Positions 25,153 through 33,038 of a stretch of 64,000 nucleotides of DNA are shown one piece after another. Position 1 is the first letter of the stretch, and the number at the start of each line of letters is the position of its first letter. A program made the position numbers and the translations under genes. Origin of the DNA: Planctomycetota bacterium (lineage in GTDB: Bacteria; Planctomycetota; UBA1135; GCA-002686595); assembly GCA_002686265.1 (NCBI GenBank), contig NZBA01000012.1:66821-130820 (forward strand). The letters run 5' to 3'. The notes under the pieces were generated by a model. That model saw only the letters and a program-made list of their open reading frames with translations. It did not search any database and was not told where the DNA came from.

Positions 25153-26394
25153 ATGGCCACCGCACGCCCCCGGGAGCGGACGGCGGACGCCTTGGTCGTC
25201 GGCGGCGGGGTCCTGGGCTGTGCGATCGCCTGGAACCTGGCGCGCCTGGGGGCCGGGCGCGTCGTCCTCTGCGAGCGGCGCGAGCTGGGTGCGGCGACCA
25301 CCTCGCGCGCGGCGGCACTCTTGAGCGGGGTGCGCTCCGAGCCTGCCCAGACGGCCTTGGCTTTGGAGACGCGGCGGGCGATCTTGGAACTCGAGGAGGA
25401 GCTGGGGGACGACCTCGCCCTGCACGCGGTCGGCAGCCTGCACTTGGCGGCCTCGGAGGAGAGCGAGCGGAACCTGCTCGAGCTCTCTCGGCGCGCCGAG
25501 GCTTGCGGCGAGCCCCTCGAGTGGCTCACGGCCGCAGAAGCGGCGGATCGAGTCCCGTGGTTGCGGACCGAGGAGACATTGCGAGCCGGGTTCCTCCCGC
25601 GGGACGGTTACATCGATCCCTACCTCCTGGCCGCGGCCTACGCGCGCGCCGCCCGCGCTCGGGGAGTCGAGTTGCGCACGGGCGTCGAGGTGCTCGAGGT
25701 CGTCGCGGAGGGCGGGAGGGTCAGGGGGGCCGCGACCTCCGACGGTTTCCTGGCGACTCCCATGGTCATCGATGCCGCCGGCCCCTGGGCTGGGCTGCTC
25801 GCCGCGCGCGCAGGCGTGCACCTGCCGATGGCTCCGGTGCGCAGCCACTACTGGATCACCGCCGTGCACCCAGGCTTCCCCGCCGACTCACCGGTGGTCG
25901 TCCTCCCCGACGCGGCAGCCTACGCGCGCCCCGAGGTCGGGGGACTCCTGTTCGGGCTGCGCGAGGCGGACAGCCTCGCCCGCGATCCGCGCCGCCTGCC
26001 GGAGGACCTCGCCGCACTCCGCTTCGACGAGGATCCCCAGGGCTGGGACACCCTCGCCGAGTGCGCCCCCGCCCTTGTGCGTTTCTGTCCGACCCTGGAC
26101 GACCTCGCGCTCGCTCACTATGTCAGCGGCCCCTCCACCTACACGCCCGACTCTCGCCATGTCCTCGGTCGCCTGCCCTCCCTGGACGGCTTCTGGGCGG
26201 CTGCGGGTTGCTGCGGCGCGGGCATCGCGGTTTCCGGCGGCGTCGGCCGAGCGCTCGCCCTCGCTGCCTTGGGCCTCGAGACGCCCTTCGATCTCGAGCC
26301 CTTCCGTCCGGACCGCTTCGGCTCCGTCGACGCCTTCGACCCCGATTTCCTCGTCCGCTGCGCCGCCGGCCGCTCGCGCAAGCGGTCGGGTTGA
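25153..26394 (+). CDS. FAD-dependent amino-acid/amine oxidoreductase (DAO family)
   Basis: A 413-residue flavoenzyme of the DadA/glycine oxidase/sarcosine oxidase family, oxidising an amine or D-amino acid. The dinucleotide-binding motif VVGGGVLGCAIAWNLARLG (about residues 14-32) lies at the start of the Rossmann fold, followed by the acidic strand end VVLCERREL. The mid-protein DGYIDPYLLAAAYARAARARG and the VIDAAGPWA loop are typical, as is GFWAAAGCCGAGIAVSGGVG at the second FAD contact. The ATG at 25153 is three bases after the protease stop. The absence of a signal peptide suggests a cytosolic or inner-membrane-face location. Substrate is not predictable. Confidence 0.9.
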   Translation: MATARPRERTADALVVGGGVLGCAIAWNLARLGAGRVVLCERRELGAATTSRAAALLSGVRSEPAQTALALETRRAILELEEELGDDLALHAVGSLHLAASEESERNLLELSRRAEACGEPLEWLTAAEAADRVPWLRTEETLRAGFLPRDGYIDPYLLAAAYARAARARGVELRTGVEVLEVVAEGGRVRGAATSDGFLATPMVIDAAGPWAGLLAARAGVHLPMAPVRSHYWITAVHPGFPADSPVVVLPDAAAYARPEVGGLLFGLREADSLARDPRRLPEDLAALRFDEDPQGWDTLAECAPALVRFCPTLDDLALAHYVSGPSTYTPDSRHVLGRLPSLDGFWAAAGCCGAGIAVSGGVGRALALAALGLETPFDLEPFRPDRFGSVDAFDPDFLVRCAAGRSRKRSG

Positions 26395-26538
26395 TCGGTC
26401 CCCGGCCACCGGCGCCCGGGTCCCTCTCGTGGCCACGAGACGGGAACGTCGAGAGTGTGGCGTGGGCTCGCGTCCATCTGTCGCGCGAGCGTGTCTAGAA
26501 CCGGATAGTCACGAATCCGCTGATCCACCGAGCTGATC

Positions 26539-28554
26539 ATGAAGCACCCCCTGCTCTCGTTACTGCTCCTCCTCGCTTCCGTGCCTGGGTTCGCCGCGGC
26601 GGACAAGACGGTCTGCCCTAGCGGGTGCGACTCGCAGACCATCGGGGGGGCGATCTCCATGGCCGCGCCCGGCGAAACGGTCTGGGTGACCACCCTCGGC
26701 GCGGCGGTCTACAACGAGAATCTCGATTTCCTGGGCAAGGCGATTACCGTTGAGGTGGCCGTGGGCGCGGGGCCGATCACGATCTCGCCGCTCTCGCTTT
26801 CGGCGCCCATCGTCTCTTTCGTGTCCGGTGAGGGCCGCGGGAGTGTCCTGCGTGGCTTCACGGTTCGCGGAGCCACCGACTCCCCGGCGATCCTGTGCAC
26901 AAGCAGCGCGCCTACGATCGAGGACAACAGCATCTCCCAGAACGGCTCGGTGAACCTGGCCCAGGGCGGCGGGATCCTCGTGGTCGACGCGGCGCCGTTG
27001 GTGCGCAACAACTGGATCGCCTTCAACGAGAGCGGGATGAGCGGCGGCGGCCTGTACGCGGAGGGAACCACAGCCTTCGCGGGCGAGATGCTGGAGATCG
27101 AGGGGAACAGCTTCATGAACAACAAGGCCGGCTACCAGGGAGCCGGGATGACGCTGACGGCCGTGGTCGCGGCCAGAGTGAGCGACAACCTCTTCCAGGC
27201 CGGAGACGCCGGCGGAGCGTGGCCCGTGCACTGTGATCGCGGCGCCGCTCCGGGCGGGGGAGCGATCGCCCTCGTCTCGACTGGGAATGCTCCCGTATCC
27301 CTGACCGGCAACGACTTCCAGGCGAACCTCTCCTGGCAGTTCGGGGGAGCCGTACTCTGCGTCGCCTCCTCCCCGGCCATCAGCGCCGGCGGGAGCGGGA
27401 CCTTCACCGGCAACAACGCGGAGTGCAACGGTGGCGGGCTGGCCGTGATGCAGGGCTCCTCGCCCTCGGTCAGCGGCTACCGCTTCTCGGGGTGCGGCGC
27501 CCTGGTGAACGGTGGCGGCATCGCGGCCATGTTCTCCTCCGACGCCACGATCAGCGACTGCGTCATCGAGAACGGCACCTGTCTGGGGGCGGACCCGCCC
27601 AACGGCGGGTCGGAGAACGCCTACGGCGGCGGGATCTACATCGAGGACGCGGCGCCGACCGTGCAGGGCTGCACGATCACCAACAACACGGCGCGGGGGG
27701 CGGACGAGGCCTTCGGTGGAGGCATCGCGGTGGTCGACGGCCCCGACTCGGGAGACGCCTCGCCGATCATCCGCGAATGCGAGATCACGCAGAACCAGGC
27801 CCACACCGCCGGGGGGGGGATCTACTCGGGGAAGCTCCCCGGATCCTTCGGTCTGTTGACCCAAACCGTGACCGTGAAGAAGAACATCATCGCCGAGAAC
27901 GGGACGCTGGACTTCCAGACCCCCCAGCCGCGCTCCGGCGGCGGTATAGCGATCGAGGGCGGCAACGCCGTGATCGTGCGCAACACGGTGCGCCGCAATC
28001 GGGCGAGCGAGTCCGGCGCTGGGATCCACATGGAGGCCGTGCTCGAGCTTTCCGCGCTCACCAACAACATGATCGTGAAGAACGAGCTGGCGGACACCTT
28101 CGGCCTCACCGTCGGCATCGGGGCAGGCGTCTGGTTCTCGGGGGATGTCGAGAGGTTGATCTCCAACACCATCGCCCGGAATCTCGCCGCCCCCACATCG
28201 CAGGCGGGCGGGATGTTCGTCCAAAGCGGTGCAGCCGAGGTCTGGAACTCGATCCTGTGGAACAACGCGGGCCAGAGCGACCTCGGCGGCAACCCGACGG
28301 TGTTCTACTCCGATGTCGACAAGCCGGCGGGCTGGACAAGCGGCCTGGCGAACTTCCGGCGGTACCCGCGCTTCGTGGCACCCGCCGCCGACGACTTCCA
28401 CCTGAGCCCTTTCTCGCCCTGCATCAACCGCGGCGACCACACTGTCATGGGGCTCTCGGTCTACGACATCGACGGCGAGGCGCGCATCCTCGACGGACGC
28501 ACGGACCAGGGGGCGGACGAGCGCGATCTCCCCAATCCGATCCTCGTGCCGTGA
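26539..28554 (+). CDS. exported right-handed beta-helix protein
   Basis: A 671-residue secreted protein. It begins with a classical signal peptide (HPLLSLLLLLASVPGFAAA). Repeated parallel beta-helix rungs follow, with motifs such as IEDNSIS, VRNNWIAFNES, GGGI and TITNNTARG recurring every 20-25 residues through about residue 560. The opening IGGAISMAAPGETVWVT is the DUF1565/pectate-lyase-like repeat start. The C-terminal part ends in a cap with NRGDHTVMG and GRTDQGADERD, which is common in polymorphic outer-membrane/choice-of-anchor secreted proteins. Carbohydrate binding or cleavage is plausible, but no catalytic residues can be pinned down. The gene is monocistronic and converges with the DUF309 gene. 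Confidence 0.88.
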   Translation: MKHPLLSLLLLLASVPGFAAADKTVCPSGCDSQTIGGAISMAAPGETVWVTTLGAAVYNENLDFLGKAITVEVAVGAGPITISPLSLSAPIVSFVSGEGRGSVLRGFTVRGATDSPAILCTSSAPTIEDNSISQNGSVNLAQGGGILVVDAAPLVRNNWIAFNESGMSGGGLYAEGTTAFAGEMLEIEGNSFMNNKAGYQGAGMTLTAVVAARVSDNLFQAGDAGGAWPVHCDRGAAPGGGAIALVSTGNAPVSLTGNDFQANLSWQFGGAVLCVASSPAISAGGSGTFTGNNAECNGGGLAVMQGSSPSVSGYRFSGCGALVNGGGIAAMFSSDATISDCVIENGTCLGADPPNGGSENAYGGGIYIEDAAPTVQGCTITNNTARGADEAFGGGIAVVDGPDSGDASPIIRECEITQNQAHTAGGGIYSGKLPGSFGLLTQTVTVKKNIIAENGTLDFQTPQPRSGGGIAIEGGNAVIVRNTVRRNRASESGAGIHMEAVLELSALTNNMIVKNELADTFGLTVGIGAGVWFSGDVERLISNTIARNLAAPTSQAGGMFVQSGAAEVWNSILWNNAGQSDLGGNPTVFYSDVDKPAGWTSGLANFRRYPRFVAPAADDFHLSPFSPCINRGDHTVMGLSVYDIDGEARILDGRTDQGADERDLPNPILVP

Positions 28555-28562
28555 GGCGCGAG

Positions 28563-28580
28563 CCCCTCCCGGTGGAGGGG
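28563..28580. terminator. possible bidirectional terminator hairpin
   Basis: CCCCTCC (28563-28569) and GGAGGGG (28574-28580) form a seven-pair stem with loop CGGT between the convergent beta-helix and DUF309 genes. There is no T tract, so termination is only suggested by position. Confidence 0.45.
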
Positions 28581-28597
28581 CGGTGGAGGGGCGTCGC

Positions 28598-29116
28598 TCA
28601 GTCGGCGAGCACGATTCGCGGGCGCTCTTCGGCGTCCGCGGTCTCGTCGTTGACGAAGCCTAGGAAAGCCGCGGCGAAGGCGCGGGCGCCCAGGCCCATG
28701 AACGACGGCTCGTCCTGACGGAGGGCGGATCTCAGCCTGGCTGCGCCCATGACACCCAGGCGCCGGGCGCCGCGCGGCTGCTCCATCGAGAGTTTGAGGG
28801 CGGCCGCCGTGCACTGGATCAGGCCCTGGAGGAAGCTCGCCTGCCGCTCGTCTCCGCGCGCCGCGTGCCAGATTCCCTCCCAGGCCTCGTGCGCCTCCCA
28901 CAGGAAGCCGTGGTTGTAGAGATCGACACCGAGGAGATAGTCGCTGTTCTCTCGCCAGCGCTCGCGAGCGAAGTGTGCGGCGCGCGGCGCGTTCTCGCGG
29001 CCGTGGGAGTGGCCCGCCGGATCTTGGGTCGGGTGTGGGGCGCGGCCGGGAGAGTAGGTGTAGGGCGGGAAGGTGCGTTCGGGCGCGTAGCGCTTCGGCA
29101 CGGGGCCGGGACTCAC
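28598..29116 (-). CDS. DUF309 domain protein
   Basis: A 172-residue protein whose central part, VDLYNHGFLWEAHEAWEGIW (about residues 62-81), is the signature helix pair of DUF309. Conserved His and Glu residues are at NHGFLWEAHE, followed by FLQGLIQCTAAALKL. The family is small, alpha-helical, cytosolic and of unknown function; the His/Glu arrangement suggests possible metal binding. I choose the GTG at 29116, which overlaps the upstream metallopeptidase stop as GTGA; longer frames would lie inside that gene. It is last in a three-gene minus-strand operon. Confidence 0.82.
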   Translation of the reverse strand: MSPGPVPKRYAPERTFPPYTYSPGRAPHPTQDPAGHSHGRENAPRAAHFARERWRENSDYLLGVDLYNHGFLWEAHEAWEGIWHAARGDERQASFLQGLIQCTAAALKLSMEQPRGARRLGVMGAARLRSALRQDEPSFMGLGARAFAAAFLGFVNDETADAEERPRIVLAD

Positions 29117-31617
29117 GGGTAGAGCTCGATCACCGCGTCCTCGAAAAGACACTCGCCGTCCTTGACGAAGACGCCCGCGTGGCGCGCGGGGGCTAGGTCC
29201 TCGGGGAGCTCGATCTCGAGCGCCTGGCGGCCTTCCACTACGACCGTGAGCTGGCGGCCTGCGACGTGAGCGACCACGCGCGGGTGCTCGTCGGGTTCGA
29301 CGGGCCGTTCGAGAAACAGCTTCTGCATCGAGCGCGAGAGAGCGCCGCCGCCCTCGGTGGGGGTGATGTGCCACAGCCCGGCGCGGCCCTCGCGCCCGAT
29401 GCCGAAGACGATCCAGTCACCGTCGGCGGAGGCGTGGACCACCAGTCCGTGGACGGAGCTCATGAACACCTCGCCCACACGCCGCAGCCGCGCGCGCAGC
29501 TCGTACTCCACGCCGACCGCGAGGACCGTGTTCACATAGGCGCTCGGACGCACGCTCGCGATCCGAATGCCGCTCGGGGAGGAGGGATCGAAGCGCTTGG
29601 CGGGGGCGCTGAAGGTCGTCGTCCAGTCGGCCTTGCGGGCCGCGAGGGAGCGCACTTCGCCCAGCAGCAGGCCAGCCTCGCGGGCGCGCCCGCGCAGCTG
29701 CGCGGCGAGGGGCAGCAGCTCCTCGCCGTCGCCCAGGGCCGTGCCGGCCTCGGCGGCGAAGGTGTAGGCGCGCAGCAAGAGCGGCGGGTCGGCTTCGAGG
29801 TAGTCCTCGGCCAACCGCCGTGCGGCGCGTGTCAGCCCCGCGATGCGCGAGCGCGCGTTGCGCAGGGCCCAGTTGCGCCGATCGAGGGTGCGCAGGCGCT
29901 TCTCGAAGTCCGCGTAGGGCTCCTCGTCGAGCTCGAACGAACCGTCGTCGCAACCGTCGAGGACCTGCTCGATCAGGGGCGCGCAGGCCTCGGGGCGGTC
30001 GAGGCGCGTGAGCACCTCGATCTGCTGGATCAAGAGGCCGAGGTCGGGGCCGTCTTCCTTGTCGATCTTCGTTCGCACGTACTCGATGTGCCCCAGGGCG
30101 CGCGCCAGGAACTCGCGCTCCACGGCGGTGGTCTTGCGCCCGCCACCCGCCGCCGCGGCAGCCTCCAGGTAGCGCCCGGCGGCCGCCGCCCGGCGCTCGC
30201 GTCGCTTGGCGGCGGGGCCGATGTGCATGGGCTTGACCTCCTCGAGGATCCAGCGCCGCCAGTCGCGCTCGAAATCCGCGAAGGTCTCGTGGTCGAGGGG
30301 CGAATCCGCGCTGAGGAACACTCCCCCGAAGAGCTCCATCGAGTTGCCGCCGCGGCTCGTGATCCGCTCGCGGTAGCGCGCGTACAGCGGGCGGTAGACG
30401 TACTCGAGGGTCGCCGGATCCTCGTATTGCTGCATGAAGTAGACCAGGCCCCAGCCGAAGGCGTAGTACTCGCCGGGATAGGAGCCGCGGCCGGAGTAGC
30501 CGATCACTTCGGTGAGGGAGGGTCCCGAGTCGTGCTCGAGCATGCTCGTCAGGTTGCGCAAGCGTCCGATGGCGGCGTCGGGCCACAGGACACGGTGGTC
30601 GGCCATGGCGACCGCTCCTTCGAAGAAGGTCGAGGTGCCCTCGTTGAGCCACGCGGGGGCCCAGCCGCCCTTGCGCGAGAGGGCGGTCATGAATTGGTGG
30701 CTGGCCTCGTGGTAGAGGGTCAACAGCATCTGGTCGAGGGAGCCGCCGTTCGTGCGCGTGTCGTAGCAGGTGACCTTGTTCTCGCCGGGCGACCACCAGC
30801 CCGCTGGGCCTTCGCCGCCGCCTCCCCAGTGCTCGAGCATCTTCTCCCGGTCGGGGTGGATGCGGATGGTCGCCCTTGCGCCGCTGATCGCGCTCTCGTC
30901 GCCGTCGAGGTAGAGGGAGACGTAGTAGGCGTGGATGTCGTCCATGGTGTCGGCCACCAGCTGGACCACCTCTCGCTCGAGGTTGCAGCGCAGCTTGTAG
31001 TGGGCGCTCTCCAGCTCGATCAGGGGCCAGGCTCCCGCCTCCGTCCGCTCCACCGACGCCGAGTCGAGGTCGATCTCCTGGAAGGCCGCGCGCACCTTCT
31101 GGTGGAGGGAGTCGACCTTCTTCGCCTCCTTGCCCGCCGCCACGGGCGCGATACGGCCGAGCAAATCGAGAGCCCGTTGGGCGTGCCCGTTTTCATGCAG
31201 GCTCTCGGCGGCCTTCAGGAGCTTGCTCGTGATGTCTCGGAAGATCCGATCGCGGCGGCTGCTGAGGCCGTCCGCGCGCCCGAGGTCCCGCCGGGCATTT
31301 CGGGCGCCGCGCGTGTCCCCGCCCGCTTCGATCAGGCTCACGGCGACGGCGAGGTGGTGGGCCGCCTCGTCGGGGCGGTCGAGGTGCAGCAGGGCGCGGC
31401 CGATCAGCTCGCGGGCGCGGGCGTCATCGCCCGTGCGCATCAGGTGCTCCCTCAGGAGCTTGGCGGCGGCCTCGTAGTCCTTCCCCTCCAGGAAGGTCTC
31501 GGCCCGCTCGTGGACGCCGTCGGCGGCGTCGGGCTCAGCTGCGTACGCTCCTGCTTCCGGCGGCAGGGCGAGTAGGGCGCAGAGCAGGGCTCCCGCGCGT
31601 ACGAGCGTTGGGAGCAT
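29113..31617 (-). CDS. DUF1570-like exported metallopeptidase with TPR-type N-terminus
   Basis: An 834-residue exported protein. A signal peptide (about 1-25) is followed by two TPR-like units (about 35-100, with YEAAAKLLREHLMRTGDDA). A gluzincin-type peptidase core has YHEASHQFMTALS with the zinc motif HEASH near residue 303, and NEGTSTFFEG with the third ligand Glu about 25 residues later. This arrangement matches the DUF1570 family common in Planctomycetota. The C-terminal 180 residues form a jelly-roll or LamG-like domain ending in VFVKDGECLFEDAVIELYP. It starts nine bases after the Met-rich gene and overlaps the DUF309 gene. Protein or glycan targets are unknown. Confidence 0.85.
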   Translation of the reverse strand: MLPTLVRAGALLCALLALPPEAGAYAAEPDAADGVHERAETFLEGKDYEAAAKLLREHLMRTGDDARARELIGRALLHLDRPDEAAHHLAVAVSLIEAGGDTRGARNARRDLGRADGLSSRRDRIFRDITSKLLKAAESLHENGHAQRALDLLGRIAPVAAGKEAKKVDSLHQKVRAAFQEIDLDSASVERTEAGAWPLIELESAHYKLRCNLEREVVQLVADTMDDIHAYYVSLYLDGDESAISGARATIRIHPDREKMLEHWGGGGEGPAGWWSPGENKVTCYDTRTNGGSLDQMLLTLYHEASHQFMTALSRKGGWAPAWLNEGTSTFFEGAVAMADHRVLWPDAAIGRLRNLTSMLEHDSGPSLTEVIGYSGRGSYPGEYYAFGWGLVYFMQQYEDPATLEYVYRPLYARYRERITSRGGNSMELFGGVFLSADSPLDHETFADFERDWRRWILEEVKPMHIGPAAKRRERRAAAAGRYLEAAAAAGGGRKTTAVEREFLARALGHIEYVRTKIDKEDGPDLGLLIQQIEVLTRLDRPEACAPLIEQVLDGCDDGSFELDEEPYADFEKRLRTLDRRNWALRNARSRIAGLTRAARRLAEDYLEADPPLLLRAYTFAAEAGTALGDGEELLPLAAQLRGRAREAGLLLGEVRSLAARKADWTTTFSAPAKRFDPSSPSGIRIASVRPSAYVNTVLAVGVEYELRARLRRVGEVFMSSVHGLVVHASADGDWIVFGIGREGRAGLWHITPTEGGGALSRSMQKLFLERPVEPDEHPRVVAHVAGRQLTVVVEGRQALEIELPEDLAPARHAGVFVKDGECLFEDAVIELYP

Positions 31618-31626
31618 GGCGTCGGG

Positions 31627-32697
31627 CTACTCGAAGGTCGATTCAGTCGTCAGGGTTCCCGACATCTCCAACACCTGCTCCATGTCCATCTCCATGCCCT
31701 GGGCGCTGATGGCCATGCCCATGTCCATGGTGAACTCGAAGTCCCCGGAGAGGGAGAAGGACTGAGCCCGGCCTTCCTCTAGGTTCCAGAGGAGCGTTCC
31801 CTCGGCCTCGACGGCGACCTCGATGTCCATGTGATCGATCTCCATGTCCTGGACCTCGGGCGGGAGCTCCGCCTCCTCCATCGCCTCCAGGATCATGTCG
31901 GTCATGTCGACCGCGTTCTCGATCTCGATCACGACCTCGATCACGCCGAGGGGGGTGCCGTCCTCGCTCTCGCGCGTCCCGCGGAAGGTAGCGGTCACTT
32001 CGCCCGACACCTCTTCCTGGAACCAGTCCGACATGCTGCCGAAGTTGCTGTTCATCCCCATCATCCCCGCGTCCACGTTCTCGGGTAGGAGCTTGAGGTT
32101 CCCGCTGGGAGCCAGGACGGCCGAGAAGGCGGAAATGTCCACCTCCCACTCGTCATCCACGTCCACCTCTCCGTCGGGGAGCAGGGAACGCAAGTCCATG
32201 TCGGCGGTCAGCCCCTCGAGGAGGTCCTCGTCACCCTCTCCATCGGTGAAGCTGACGACATACTCCTCTTCATCCGCGTCCCACTTGAAGGTCACCGTAG
32301 TGCCCTCGAGCTCGCTAGTGGCACTCATCGGGATCTCCTCGCTCTGGATCTGGCCCATCATGTCAATCTCCATGGCCATCTCCGTGTCCATGGTGAGCGA
32401 GTCGAAGCTGCGCTCGATCTCCCGCGGCATCCCGTCCTGGACCGAGACGTACTCGTCGGTGATCTCGTACTCGTTCACCACCGTCACGTTCAGCTCCATT
32501 TCCGGCATCATGGGCGGCTCCTGGCCGTTCATGGTCATCTGCATGTCGTCCAGTGACATCGAGACCTCGCTGCTGAAGGTCTTCGTGACGGACGTGCCGC
32601 CTTCGAGCCCGAAGGAGATCTCCGTCCCGCGCGGGGACGAGGCAAGGAGAAGGGGGAGGGCGAGGGCGGCGAGGGCGAGAAGGGGGCGTTGGGGCAT
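31627..32697 (-). CDS. exported Met/Glu/Asp-rich protein of unknown function
   Basis: A 356-residue protein with a signal peptide (residues 1-20, ending in SSP). The mature part is very acidic and unusually rich in methionine, with runs such as MQMTMNGQEPPMMPEMELNV (near residue 52) and MDMGMAISAQGMEMDMEQ (near 330). Between these lie ordinary beta-sheet-like segments (TATFRGTRESEDGTPLGVIE), as in secreted DUF6263-like proteins. The Met and Asp clusters could bind copper or silver or act as an oxidant sink; that is inference from composition. The ATG at 32697 starts the signal sequence. It is the first gene of an operon with the metallopeptidase and the DUF309 protein. Confidence 0.8.
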   Translation of the reverse strand: MPQRPLLALAALALPLLLASSPRGTEISFGLEGGTSVTKTFSSEVSMSLDDMQMTMNGQEPPMMPEMELNVTVVNEYEITDEYVSVQDGMPREIERSFDSLTMDTEMAMEIDMMGQIQSEEIPMSATSELEGTTVTFKWDADEEEYVVSFTDGEGDEDLLEGLTADMDLRSLLPDGEVDVDDEWEVDISAFSAVLAPSGNLKLLPENVDAGMMGMNSNFGSMSDWFQEEVSGEVTATFRGTRESEDGTPLGVIEVVIEIENAVDMTDMILEAMEEAELPPEVQDMEIDHMDIEVAVEAEGTLLWNLEEGRAQSFSLSGDFEFTMDMGMAISAQGMEMDMEQVLEMSGTLTTESTFE

Positions 32698-33038
32698 CGG
32701 TCGAGGGTGCGACAGGCGGGGTTTGGTGGAGAGAAGAGAGGGGGGAAGAGACGGGGAACGGGGTGGATTCCGACCACGATCGGTCGCGCGTAGGGTAGCG
32801 CCAGGGGGCCGAGCCACGACGAGTTTCTGCATACGAAGCCGCCGACGCTGGATTTCCCGTCCCTGGGGGAATCACTACTGGGGGAGTCACTACGGGCGAA
32901 GTCAGCGCCGGTGGCCGCGCAATCCACCCGTGACCACCGTCTCCGGCCGCCCTAACAGCGGCGCGGCGCGGCGGTCGCGCCCTGCTTTCCTACCCACAGG
33001 GGGCGCGCCGTCGTCGCCGCGCTCCGTCACGGCCCGCC
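32698..33038. other. intergenic region with a 15-base tandem repeat
   Basis: This 341-base stretch lies upstream of the Met-rich gene. Two tandem copies of TGGGGGARTCACTAC occur at 32864-32878 and 32879-32893, differing at one base. They are about 170 bases upstream of the Met-rich ATG and could be regulator sites. No other frame or RNA is convincing. Confidence 0.5.

Noticed and set aside
29266..31575. A 769-codon plus-strand frame opposite the DUF1570-type peptidase gene
   Set aside because: Antisense frame in GC-rich DNA; the minus-strand gene has a signal peptide and the HEASH motif.
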